In this document: positions 24,034-34,884 of the stretch, in pieces | How positions within the stretch are numbered: position 1 is the stretch's first letter | How the letters are laid out: every line of letters begins with the position of its first letter | Source: Erythroxylum novogranatense | Lineage: Eukaryota; Streptophyta; Magnoliopsida; Malpighiales; Erythroxylaceae | Length of the DNA stretch: 64,000 bases | Assembly (NCBI GenBank): GCA_029891385.1 | Contig: CM057228.1 | Span: forward strand, 68,525,523 to 68,589,522 | Reading direction: 5' to 3' | Translations under genes and position numbers: made by a program | The notes under the pieces: model-generated | What the model was told of the DNA's origin: nothing | What the model saw: only the letters and a program-made list of their open reading frames with translations | The model's database searches: none

Positions 24034-24423
24034 TTGGGTTTGCCCAACAAGCCACCTTAGTTCAATCGGTAGGTATCGGTCATACCAATTGCATCATAGA
24101 TAGATATCTGACATTCCTAAAATGACCTTGGGTTTGCCCAACAAGCCACCTTAGTTCAATCGGCAGGTATCAATCATACCATTTTCATCTTAGGTGCAAC
24201 TATCGACTAGTGCTATCAACTTTTGATGTATGCACACACATTGGGTTATCAACTCTTGATGCGTTTAAATCTGATGTACACTACCCAATTTCGCCTCTGT
24301 CCACGTTGACCTTGAGTTTGCTCAACAAATCAACGCTTCTAGTGAAAACCGACCCATTAATCCGAAAATCTCATTTTCCATGGTTCGAACATATCCGTAT
24401 AGAGTGAGCTTGGGTTTGCCCAA
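24034..24423 (-). repeat. Repeated TTGGG-tttg-CCCAA stem-loops
   Basis: Copies at 24034-24047, 24128-24141, 24312-24325 and 24410-24423. The third reads TTGAG/CTCAA, keeping the stem through a double change. The first two lie in the two arms of the 94-bp direct repeat. Confidence 0.75.
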
Positions 24424-24533
24424 CAACCCAACTCTATAAGAACTCTGGTTCTCCCCATATTAATGGAAGGCGTTAGCTTTCATATGATTTGAGGGTTTCG
24501 TGTCTCATCTTCTTCTTCTCCAAGCCGTAGGAT

Positions 24534-25495
24534 TATAGTCACTATGACTATATGGAATGATTTAGGGCATATGATCAATCACATTGAGTTTATACCTAAA
24601 ATCATCCATCATCCCTCCTTTGCATGTTATAAGTTGACTTGTGTATGTATAAGTCGACTTATGCCTCTGTGTAAGTCGACTTATGCATGTGTAAGTCGAC
24701 TTATGCAGCTGTACACGAACAAGTCGACTTGTACCATTGTGTAAGTCAACTTATGCGTCTACAGTGCAACAAACAAGTCGAGTTATGAACGTATAAGTCG
24801 ACTTGTGCAGTTGGAATTGCTATCTTAATTGGATAATTTCTCAATTCGTATAGTTCAAATTCCCAATACCAAGTCTATTACACTTTACCTTGATGTACCA
24901 ATGAAACACTTTCATTGTTGCTTACCATATATAGTCAAACTATATATGAAGAATTTGAAATCAGTGAATATTTTGTTATTCACTTGGATTTTCAAATAAT
25001 TCGAGAATATCAAATTATCAACCTAAGTATCTCTAGGTAGTCTACACTTTATCAAGACTACTTCGGCACTGGTCACAAAATTTGTGACGGCCAAAACAAT
25101 CAAGATAAGAGAATATACTAACGAGACGCTAATGAGACACATTTGACATCCGAAAATTATTTGGAAACCTAATTTCAAAAAATTCATTTAGGAAAGCATA
25201 CAACATCAATGTAACACATTTTTAATCACATTAAAAATGATCCAAGGCATTGGAACTGAAAATTACACAATTTCTCATTCCAAACAAAACAGCTCTAGCA
25301 ACTTTCTCAAAACTGCCAAGCTCTATGTTTTGCTTAAAAAACCCATTGAAAAATTTTCAATAAATTCTGATAAAATTACAGAGGTTACTACATGTTCCCA
25401 AAATACTCTATGAATTTTTTCAGGATTTATTTCCATCAAAAACTCAATAAACCTCAGCAACAAAGCCAATGAAAAATCTGTGTTCCTTAACACAG
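24534..25495 (-). other. Hairpin chain in the E1 leader
   Basis: Perfect inverted repeats: 24534-24552 (TATAGTCA/TGACTATA, loop 3), 24899-24917 (CAATGAAA/TTTCATTG, loop 3), 24926-24948 (CATATATAGT/ACTATATATG, loop 3), 24963-24984 (AGTGAATA/TATTCACT, loop 6), 25037-25061 (GTAGTCT/AGACTAC, loop 11), 25072-25088 (GTCACAAA/TTTGTGAC, loop 1), 25217-25239 (CATTTTTAAT/ATTAAAAATG, loop 3) and 25478-25495 (CTGTGTT/AACACAG, loop 4). Several recur in the N leader with compensatory changes. Confidence 0.75.
24631..24804. repeat. AAGTCGACTT palindrome series in the E1 leader
   Basis: Eight copies (five exact, three with one change) start at 24631, 24651, 24673, 24693, 24721, 24743, 24775 and 24795, mostly 20-22 bp apart. 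Equivalent series occur near 41996-42170, 49918-50095 and 57856-58030. Confidence 0.85.
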
Positions 25496-25914
25496 CTATT
25501 CCCAGCAGCACACAATAAATTCCCAAATAAATAGTAAATCACCTCTAAAACATTTTTCCATCCACATAGATATTCATAAACATAATAGGGACATGTAGGT
25601 GAAAGAAAATCAGAAAAAACATTTTTTTACAATTTATTCTCGAATTTATAGACATGCCTGTTCAGTGAATGTGCACAAAGACAGCACCCAGCACATTAGG
25701 GAATAAATTAGCAAAACCATATCAAATAACATTGATAAATTCCGGGCTTCCACAGACATATGCAACAACATTTTGTGAACATATCTGGGCAAGAAAATTT
25801 CGAAAAATATATCTCATACTGAATTCGAAATTCAACACATACAACATGCATCATCATCACAAGCTATAGCAACTCCGACCTAGTCATGGTTTTGTTGTTA
25901 TATACGACACAAGT

Positions 25915-25927
25915 GGCTCTGATACCA
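25915..25927 (-). other. Primer binding site of E1
   Basis: TGGTATCAGAGCC on the minus strand, one base from the 5' LTR C. It is complementary to the 3' end of plant initiator-Met tRNA, the usual primer of Ty1/copia elements. Confidence 0.9.
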
Positions 25928-25928
25928 C

Positions 25929-27806
25929 TGTAGGAAAATCCTGGTGTGAGCATCACATGACCACGGTGCGGAAAACAAAAATTTTTGTTCCGGGACCTTC
26001 CCGAAAGCCAGGATCCATGTGTCTATACAACAAACTCAAACCATAACGGCCAAAGGAGACCGTCTCTAACGGTATCCACGCAGAGATCGGAGAACCTAAC
26101 CGGGATAAACCCTTTGACCCGGGAATAGCTAGAACAAATTAAAGACTGCTAGATCTTACCTTTGTTCTATGGAGAGCTTGAAACCAACGATGATGGAAGA
26201 TGAAACACTTGAGAGGAGATGAGCTTAACCAATGATGAAGATGAAGAGATGGCTATAGAAACCCTTTCTAAAACCTCCAATCTTCATCCATCGTTTTTCT
26301 CTTGCTTCATGCCCACGAAGATCATCATCTTCTTGCAAGAAACTCTTTCTTTCATCTTATTTTTCCATAAGCCACGATCCTCCTCTTCTTCACTTTATTA
26401 TTTTGTCTTTTAGCCATTTAATGAAAGTGATGACTAAACAAAATAAAGAAGCTTCCATGCTTCTTCTCCTCCATCCACGTACACTATATATATATATATA
26501 TTAATTAATTATTTAATTAATTAATCATATATATATATATGTATATATATTAATGCTGAGGTGGTCCAGTCACACTGGGGTCGGTCCTACCGGGTCCCGG
26601 TATGGGATAAACCCCGGAAACCTTTTTTAGTAATATCGATGTCGCGATCTCATCGGGACATATCTCGATCTCATCGGGATCCATTTAGTTCCATTTGCTC
26701 TCCATTTATTGGATCTCTATCCAAAACTATTTTACAAATTCTCCGAGACACTCTTATGCGTATGACCCATTAGGTTCCCGGTTATGTTGGCCACTTAGAT
26801 TAACACTTAATCTAAGCAAGTCATGAGCGGTATCTAGCAACACATCATGACCCCCAATTGACCGGAAAGTAATTGGTTTGACGAATGAACATGTATTCAT
26901 CATGAACCATATCACGAATCTTTTCATAGATAATTACCGTGCAATTCGTCCTTTCACCATGCTATACCCCACTTGGTTATGAGTATGGGCAATGTGTCAA
27001 CTCTCACTAGATTGACTACGTCAAATCTAGTCCAATTGATTTCAGTTCTTGTCCTGGGACTCATTACTTTATATGTCACTGAAGACATTCTTCATGACAT
27101 ACATACTCCGGCCAGAGATTTCTAAGTAATGACCCTGACAAGAGGCCATGGGTATCATCTTCTGCTATCACAGAAGTGGTGAATCCTCTATTGGCTACTC
27201 AATTACCTTCGAATACCTCAAACTGTACCCAAACACCACCCTATGAGCGACCTCGTAAGGCAACAAGGAATGGAGTCAAAGCACGTAATCAAGATCCAAG
27301 ATATCCTCGAGCACCTCAAGTCTAAGGATACTTGCACCATTCTATGATGAGATTATCACTGACATTAGAATAGGACATCCATGTGATGATCTCATGGCAG
27401 GTCATCCAATGTACTTACTACCTCTAGTAAGCATCCACATCTCAACCCTAAATATCTCATATTTACAGTTTCTGAGATCCACTGCTTGATCAAATCAAGG
27501 AGCTTGAGATGTGCTACTCTTTCTTGATTACCGATGTCCAGGCTCAGTAATCCTATGACTAGGGATAATTTAGATAATGACATAATTGCACATGATAGGA
27601 ATCTCAGTATTGTGATCACATCATAATTTCCTTCATGTTATGTCATATATCATGGACTTCATTAATTTGATTACAGATCTATATCAGTTCATAAATAATG
27701 AACAACAAATTAATGAAATATGCCTTTCTTTATTTATTTATAAAGGCGCATACAAATTTGTACAAAATGCGCTAAAGGCGATTGCCTTTGTGGCACTACT
27801 CTAACA
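25929..27806 (-). mobile_element. LTR C (5' LTR of E1, 3' LTR of E2)
   Basis: 1878 bp with the same ends as LTR B. On its left is the E1 primer site; on its right is the E2 polypurine tract, so one LTR serves two internal regions. There is no tail and no target-site duplication at either edge, as expected after LTR-LTR recombination. Confidence 0.9.
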
Positions 27807-29199
27807 ATCTCCCACTTGACCTAAAGCCAATCGCCTTGATATCTAATACCATAGGTAGTACATGAGAATCAAAACTCTTTTGTGACAATGGCTTCGTCAG
27901 CGGATCAGCAATATTCTCGCTTCGGTGGGAACTCTCTCGATCTGGACATCACCACGCCCTATGATCTCCTTATCAAATGATATCTGCATGAGTACGTGTT
28001 TGGATCGTTGATGAGACCTTGGTTCCTTCGCCTCACTTAATAGCCCCATTGTTGTCACAATACAACTATATGGGCCCATCATCGCTAGGAACCACACCAA
28101 GTTCAAGAATGAACTTCTTGATCCAAACCGCCTCCTTTCACGCTTCAAGCGGCAATGTACTCTACCTCGCTTGTTGAATCGCCATCGTCTCTTGTTTGGA
28201 ACTCTTCTAACCGGCGCCTCGCCGCTCGGTGTGAATACATAACCTAATTGGGATTTGGAATCATCCTTATCGATTGAAAACGGCATCTCAGATACCCGCC
28301 ACTTGGAGATCTCCATCCCCATATATCAAGAAAACATCCTTAGTCCTTCGTAAGTACTTAAGGATATTCTCGACAACCACCCAAAGGATCCTCACCAGAT
28401 CCGATTGGTATCTGCCGTAACACTTAGAGCATATGATGCATCGGGTCTCGTACATAGCATAGCATACATGATAGATCCTACCGCTGATGCATACGGATCA
28501 TATTCATGCGCATCCTCTCATCTTGTGTTTTAGGACACATAGATTTCGAGAGTGTTATCCCATGAGTCACGGAAGGTACCTCTTCGATTGCTCCATGCTA
28601 AACCTCTTTAGCATCTTGTCTATGTATCGTTGATTGTGAAAGACCAAGCAACCTTTTGATCTATCTCTATAGATCTTTATCCCAAGGATATAAGTTGCTT
28701 CACCAAGGTCTTTCATGGCAAATTGTTTGGACAACCAAATCTTGTTCGCTTGTAGATAGAGACATCGCTTCCTAGTAATAATATGTCATCCACATATAGC
28801 ACAAGGAATACGCTTGCGATCCCATTGACCTTCTTATACACACAAGATTCATCCGGATTTTGTGAGAAACCAAACTCTTTGATTACCTCATCAAAACGGA
28901 TATTCCAACTCTGGATGCTTGCTTCAATCCATAGATGGATTTCAAGCTTGATACCTTTTCGCCATCATAGGAGGTGAAGCCCTCGGGTTGTGTCATATAC
29001 ACATCCTCGCCTAGATTTCCATTTAGAAAGTCGTCTTCACATCCATTTGTCATATCTCATAATCATAATGAGTGGCAATGGCTAGGAGTATTCTAATGGA
29101 TTTAAGCATTGCTACTGGGCTGAAGGTCTCGTCGTAGTCAACTCCTTGTCTTTGACGAAAGCCTTTAGCCACAAGCCTTGCTTTGTAGGTAATTACATT
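27807..29199 (-). pseudogene. E2 pol, 3' part (RT end and RNase H)
   Basis: The stop is at 27821-27823. The frames are broken, but RNase H motifs (KDDSKSQLGYVFTPSG, 27897-28322), the Cys/Leu-rich stretch upstream and the RT segment up to ITYKARL-like sequence can be followed. It ends at ACATT (29195-29199), where element N is inserted; the gene continues at 38705. It closely resembles E1, including the readable Tyr where E3-E5 have a stop. Confidence 0.8.
29195..29199. repeat. Target-site duplication ACATT of element N, left
   Basis: ACATT directly precedes LTR D; the second copy is at 38705-38709. Removing N and one copy restores the continuous RT reading context seen in E1 and E4 (AATTACATTACCATC). 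Confidence 0.95.
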
Positions 29200-30982
29200 T
29201 GTAGGAAAATCCCGGGGTGTTCATCACATGAACAAAGTGCGGAATTTAAAATTTTAAATCCCGGGACATTCCCGAAAGCCAGGATCCAAGTGTATGTACA
29301 AACAATCAAACCATAACGACCAAAGGAGACCGTCTCTAACGGTATCCACGCAGAGGTCGAAAAACCTAACCGGGACAAACTCTTTTGACCCGGGAATAGC
29401 TAGACTAAAGAAAAGAGTGCTAGCTCTTACCTTAGCCTTGGAGAGCAAGTGAAGATGATCAATTGAAGCCTTGGAGAAGTAGAAACCAACTTGAGAGGAA
29501 GAGAGGAAGAAGATGAAAAACAATTTTTCAAAGGCTTAACTCTTAAGCAATTCGATTCTACTCCTTCAACCACCGTGCAAGCCTCTTCTCTTTAACTTCT
29601 TATATGTATTTTAACTCATTAAAACACATATGAAAGCTTGGTGGAGAGGCTATCCACGTTGGTGGGTTAAAATACATTGAAATGTTAAATAATCATTAAG
29701 TTTGACTTTTCAAACCATTTAACTTCTCCATTTTCATGGTTCCACCGAAAATCCATATATATATATATATATAATTAATTAATTCTTAATTAATTAATTA
29801 ATATATATATATATTTGCTGAAGAGGTCTAGTCAAACTAGGGTCGGTCCTACCGGCCTACCGGGCCCCGCCGGCGAAAAATCGCCGGAGACCCTTTTCAG
29901 CAATGTCAATGTCGCGATCTCATCGGGACATATCCCAATCTCATCGGGATCCATTTAATCCTATTGCTCTCCAGATATCGGATCTCTGTCCGAAACTATT
30001 TTACAGATTCTCCGAGTCACTCTTATGCGTGTGACCCATTAGGTTCCCGGTTATGTTGGCTACTTAGATTAACACTTAATCTGAGCAAGTCATGAGCGGT
30101 ATCTAGCAACACATCATGACCCCCAATTGACCGAAAAGTAATTGGTTTGACTAATGAAACCATATCACGAACCCTTCCATAGACAATTACCGTGCAATTC
30201 GTCCTTTCAAGTGTAATCAGTTCTCGTCCTAGGACTCATTACTTTATATGTCCATGAAGACCCTCTTCATGACATATTTATGCTCCGGCGCCAGAGACTT
30301 CAAAATAATGATCCTTATAAGAGGCCATGGGTATCTCTTCTGCTATCACAGAAGTGGTGAATCCTTTATTGGCTACTCAATTACCTTGAAAACCTCAAAA
30401 TGCACTCCAATCACCACCCTATGAGCGACCTCGAAAGGCAACAAGGAATGGAGTCAAAGTACAAAATCAAGACTCAAGATATCCTCGAGTACCTCAAGTC
30501 TAAGGATACTTGCACCATTGCTATGATGAGATTATCACCGACATTTGTATAGACATCCATGTGATGATCTCATAGCAGTCATCCAATGTACTTACTACCA
30601 CTAGTAAGCATCCACATGTCAAATCTAAATATCTCAATATTTACAGTTTCGAGATCCACCGCTGATCCAATCAAGGAGTTTGACATGTGTTAGTCTATCC
30701 GGATTAACGATGTCCAGCCTCGTTAATCCTATGACTATGATAATTTAGATATCTTGACATAATTGCACATGATAGGAATCTCGTAGTATGATCGCATCAT
30801 AATTTCCTTCATGCTATGTCATGTATCGGGGACTTCATTAATTTGATTAAAGATCACCGTCAATTCATAATAAAATGAACATCAAATAAATGAAATATGC
30901 CTTGCTTTATTTATTCATAAAGTCCATACATGACTATGAACAAAATACGCTAAAGGGATTGCCTTTAGGCACTACTCTAACA
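29200..30982 (-). mobile_element. LTR D (3' LTR of N)
   Basis: 1783 bp. Compared with LTR E it lacks roughly 80 bp: CCTTTCA at about 30209 is joined directly to AGTGTAATCAG, leaving out the block present at about 37858-37940. A (TA)n/TTAATTAATT block lies at about 29755-29815, and a CCGGCGA/TCGCCGG hairpin at 29870-29887. Confidence 0.9.
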
Positions 30983-30995
30983 ATCTCCCACTGAC

Positions 30996-33900
30996 CTAAA
31001 GCCAATCGCCTTGGTATCTAATACCATAAGCGAGTACATGAGAATCAAAATTCTTCCGTGGTAATGGCTTTGTCAACGGATCGAGAATATTCGCTATGTG
31101 GAATTTCTCTATCGTGACATCAACCCGAGCAATGATCTCCGAATCAAATGGTATCGGCGGAGTACATGTTTGACTGTTGATGAGACCTTGGCTCCTTTGC
31201 TCACAAGAATAGCCCCAAAGTGTTGTCACAATACAATCAGATGGGTCCATCACATTAGGAACCACACCAAGTTGAAATGAACTTTTGATCCAAACCGCTT
31301 CCTTTCTTTGCGTCGATGCGGCAATGTACTCTGCCTCGATCGTTGAATCGCCGATCGTCTCCTATTTGGAACTCTTCCAACCGATCGCCCGCCATTTAGT
31401 GTGAAAACATAACCTGATTGGGACTTGAGTCGCCCTTATCGATTGAAAACTCGCATCCAGATGCCCGCCATTTGGAGACTTCCATCTCCATATATCAAGA
31501 AAACATCCTTAGTTCTTCGCAAGTACTTTAGATATTCTCGATGACCACCCAAAGGACCCTCACCAGATCCGATTGGTATCCGCCGTAACACTTAGAGCAT
31601 ATGATACATCGGGTCTCATACATAACATTGCGTATATAATAGATACTATCGCAGACGATACGAGATCATATTCATACGCATCCTCTCGCCCCGTGTCCGG
31701 GAGACATAGACTTCGAGAGTGTTATCCCATGAACAATGGGAAGAAACCCCTCTTGGATTGCTCCATGCTAAACCTCTTTAGCACCTTATCTATGTACGCT
31801 GACCGTGAAAGACCAAGCAACCTCTTCGATCTATCTCTATAAATCTTTATCCCAAGGATATAAGTTGCTTCTCCAAGGTCTTTCATGGCAAATTGTTTGA
31901 CAACCAAATTTTACTGATTGCAAGATTGAGACATCGCTTCCTAGCAACAATATGTCATCTACATATAACACAAAGAATACGATCGCAGTTCCATTAACCT
32001 TCTTATACACACAATGTTCATCCGGATTTTGTGAGAAACCAAACTCTTTGATTGTCTCATCAAAACAGATATTCCAACTCCTGGATGCTTGCTTCAATCC
32101 ATAAATGGAATTCTGAAGCTTGCATACCTTTTCGCCATCAGCAGAAATGAAGCCCTCAGGTTGTGTCATATACACATCCTCAGCCAGATTTCCATTCAGG
32201 AAAGCTGTCTTCACATCCATTTGCCATATCTCATAATCATAATGAGCGGCAATGGCTAGGAGTATCCTAATGGATTTAAGCATTGCTACTAGACTGAAGG
32301 TCTCGTCATAGTCAATTCCTTGTCTTTGACGAAAACCTTTAGCCACAAGCCTTGCTTTATAGGTAATCACGTTACCATCCATGTCGGTTTTCTTCTTGAA
32401 AACCCATTTGCACCCTATAGGTTTTATCCCTTCAGGTGCATCAACCAAAGTCCATACTTGGTTTTCATACATGGAATCCATTTCAGATTTCATGGCACGA
32501 AGCCATTTTTCAGACTCTGAACTCTTCAAAACCTTTTCATAGGTGGTAGGCTCATCATCCTCTATGAGCAATACGTCATTCTATTCACTCACGAGAAATT
32601 CATATCTCTGGGGAACAGAGCGTATCCTACTTGAACTACGAATTTCTTGTGAAGTAGAAGGTTGAACTGTTACCTCATCTCAGATGAGTTACGATTTGAG
32701 TTCGTGATTGATCTGCGTCTGTCCGAGCATCTTAAACTTCTTCAAGCTCAATTTTGCTCCCACTGTCCTCTTTTAAAAGAAACTCTTTCTCTAAAAAGAC
32801 AGCATGTCTTGAAACAAACACCTTTTGTTCCTCAGCAAAATAGAATTGATATCCCCTTGTTTCGTTAGGATATCCTACGAACAAACACTTGTTAGATTTT
32901 GCTTCAAGCTTATCTGACTGCGTCCGCTTTACATAAGCAGGACAACCCCATACTTTCAAATGAGAAAGATAAGGTTTCTTGTTAGTCCACATCTCATATG
33001 GAGTAACATCAACTGACTTTGATGGAACTATGTTTAACAAGTAAACAAATTGTCTCGAGGCATACCCCAAAAGGATTTTGGCAATTGTGCAAAGCCATCA
33101 TAGATCGAACCATGTCCAACAAGGTTCGATTTCTCCTTCTCGCCACACCATTATCTTTGTGGTGTAAGGAGGAGTCCATCGAGATAAAATCCCATTATCT
33201 CTGAGATAATCCAAAAACTCTTAGTCTAAGTATTCACCACCACGATCGGATCGTAATGTTTTAATACTTTTCCCAAGTTGGTTTTCTACTTTATTTCTGA
33301 ATTGTTTGAACTTTTCAAACGCTTCAGATTTGTATCTCATCAGATACAGGTACCCATATCGAGAATAATCATCGATAAAGGTAATGAAGTAATGGCAACC
33401 ACTTCTAGCATGGATGGACATCGGACCACATACATCTGAATGTATTAGATCTAATAATCCAGTCGCTCGTTCACCCTTTCCCTTAAAAGGTAACTTCGTC
33501 ATTTTGCCTAACAAACAAGATTCGCATGTGTCATATGATTCATAATCAAATGACCCTAAACTTCCATTCTTTTGGAGCTTAGCGATGCGTCTCTCCTTTA
33601 TATGGCCAAGGCGACAATGCCATAAGTAAGTTGATTTTAAATTATCTCTTTTATGTCTTTTAGCGTCATTGACATTCATAACCAGATGTGACATATCTAA
33701 TATGTACATACCATTGCATAATGTACCAGTACCATAAAGCATTCCATTTGAGCTAATAGAACAACCATTGTTACCAAAAGACAAATGGAAACCAGCTCTA
33801 TTTAAACAAGAAATGATAATATGTTCTTTGTTAACACGGTACAAAATAACAATCATCCAAGTTAAGTACAAGCCCACTGGGGAGTGTTAAAACATAAGTC

Positions 33901-34884
33901 CCTACGGCTAATGCAGCAACTCTTGCTCCATTGCCAACACGCAGGTCCATTTCTCCCTTTATGAGCCGCCATCGTCCTCGAGGCCTCGTGATATCATTAC
34001 ATATGTGAGCCACAACCGTATCTAATACCCATATGTTATGATCAGAAGCAAGATAACCTCAATGACAAACATACCAAGAAGTTGAGACATCCGATGCCTT
34101 CTTCGCTTGATTCTTCCAGATAAACTTTGCGATTCGCCTCCAATGACCGATCTTACCGAATGGAAGCGGTACCTTTTGGTGTAGTCTCTTTGGTCTTCTT
34201 CTTGCCTTCATTGCACTTCCTTTCGGCTTCGAGTTTTTTCTTCTTCATTTCCTTTTCTTGGAACCAGAGGAAGAAGAATCCACCAATAAGAACGCCTTGC
34301 TATCTTGCTCGACAACTTGTTTCATTGCCTTGAGCAGATTGATCACTCGAAATTGTAGTGGATATTTGGTTCATTCGATAGTTCAACACAACCGTGAGTA
34401 ACTATCGACAAACCAACAAGAATTAAGTCTATACTTAACTCGTAATCCATCACAAAACCTAAGACGGCCAACCTCTCAATATAGCCATTCATCTTCAATG
34501 CATATTGCTGCGCAGATGAACCAGAGTCATCTTCGTTGTAAAGAGCAACCTTGAGGTCTCGAACCGCTCGGACCGTGCTTGCCGATCAAACAACTCTAAG
34601 ATGAAACACTATCGTGTGAGCATCCATAGACTCGTCGTCGCTTCGCAGCTCAGTGACATCGATGCAAGCATAATGCGGTGGCTATGTCACCGTCTTTTAG
34701 ATGCTTACGATATGCCTTCGATCATCATCTAAGCTCCTTCAGAAGTGGTTCCTAAGCGGAAAATCAAGGATATATCCTAGATCCTCGGATCGAGAACAAT
34801 TCTCGATTACGCACCAATCAAGAAAATTTGGTCCGATTAATTTGTTTGAGTCCATTAGAGCTCAAGATTCACACCGGTCGACAT
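30996..34884 (-). pseudogene. N gag-pol polyprotein gene, frame-broken
   Basis: The ATG at 34884 starts a badly broken gag; its zinc knuckle region (about 34110-34170) is degraded. Protease follows (AHICNDITRP onward, 33831-34013). The integrase frame 33221-33877 keeps the HHCC part and all three catalytic residues (in IHSDVCG, FIDDYSR and DRGGEYL); its C-terminal part is in another frame at 32732-33070. RT is largely intact (31837-32571), and RNase H is broken up to the stop at 30996-30998. It is the same family as E1-E5 but clearly diverged. Several frame breaks fall at the same CAG/CTG positions as in E1-E4, which is unexpected for an independently inserted subfamily. Confidence 0.85.
31837..32571 (-). 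pseudogene. N reverse transcriptase, best-preserved part
   Basis: 244 readable residues. ENQVWTLVDAPEGIKPIGCK lies at 36-55, the first catalytic Asp in QMDVKTAFLNG at 119, YGLKQASRSW at 157-166 and the YVDD box at 203-206. The frame is lost after SVKFGCQ through a small deletion. This part would be the core of the RNA-dependent DNA polymerase of the element. The surroundings are broken, so no functional polyprotein is expected. Confidence 0.85.

Larger units (their letters stand above)
23845..25914 (-). other. E1 5' untranslated leader, about 2.07 kb
   Basis: It lies between the primer binding site and the gag ATG, with no long ORF in the sense strand. In sense order it contains a run of short perfect hairpins (24534-25495), eight AAGTCGACTT-type motifs (24631-24804), four TTGGG/CCCAA stem-loops (24034-24423) and a direct repeat of about 94 bp (24012-24200). 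The same layout is found in E2, E3 and E4, and in diverged form in N. A long leader is usual for Angela/BARE-like elements and could hold packaging or dimerisation signals; that role is inference. Confidence 0.75.
19934..25928 (-). mobile_element. Internal region E1
   Basis: A complete internal domain from the polypurine tract (AAGTGGGAGAT on the minus strand, at 19934-19944) to the primer binding site at 25915-25927, flanked by LTRs B and C. With its two LTRs it forms one full element of 9752 bp. Confidence 0.9.

Noticed and set aside
24631..24804. CRISPR-like appearance of regularly spaced repeats
   Set aside because: The repeats are 10-12 bp palindromes with 10-20-bp gaps in a plant retrotransposon leader; no cas genes, and far too short for CRISPR.
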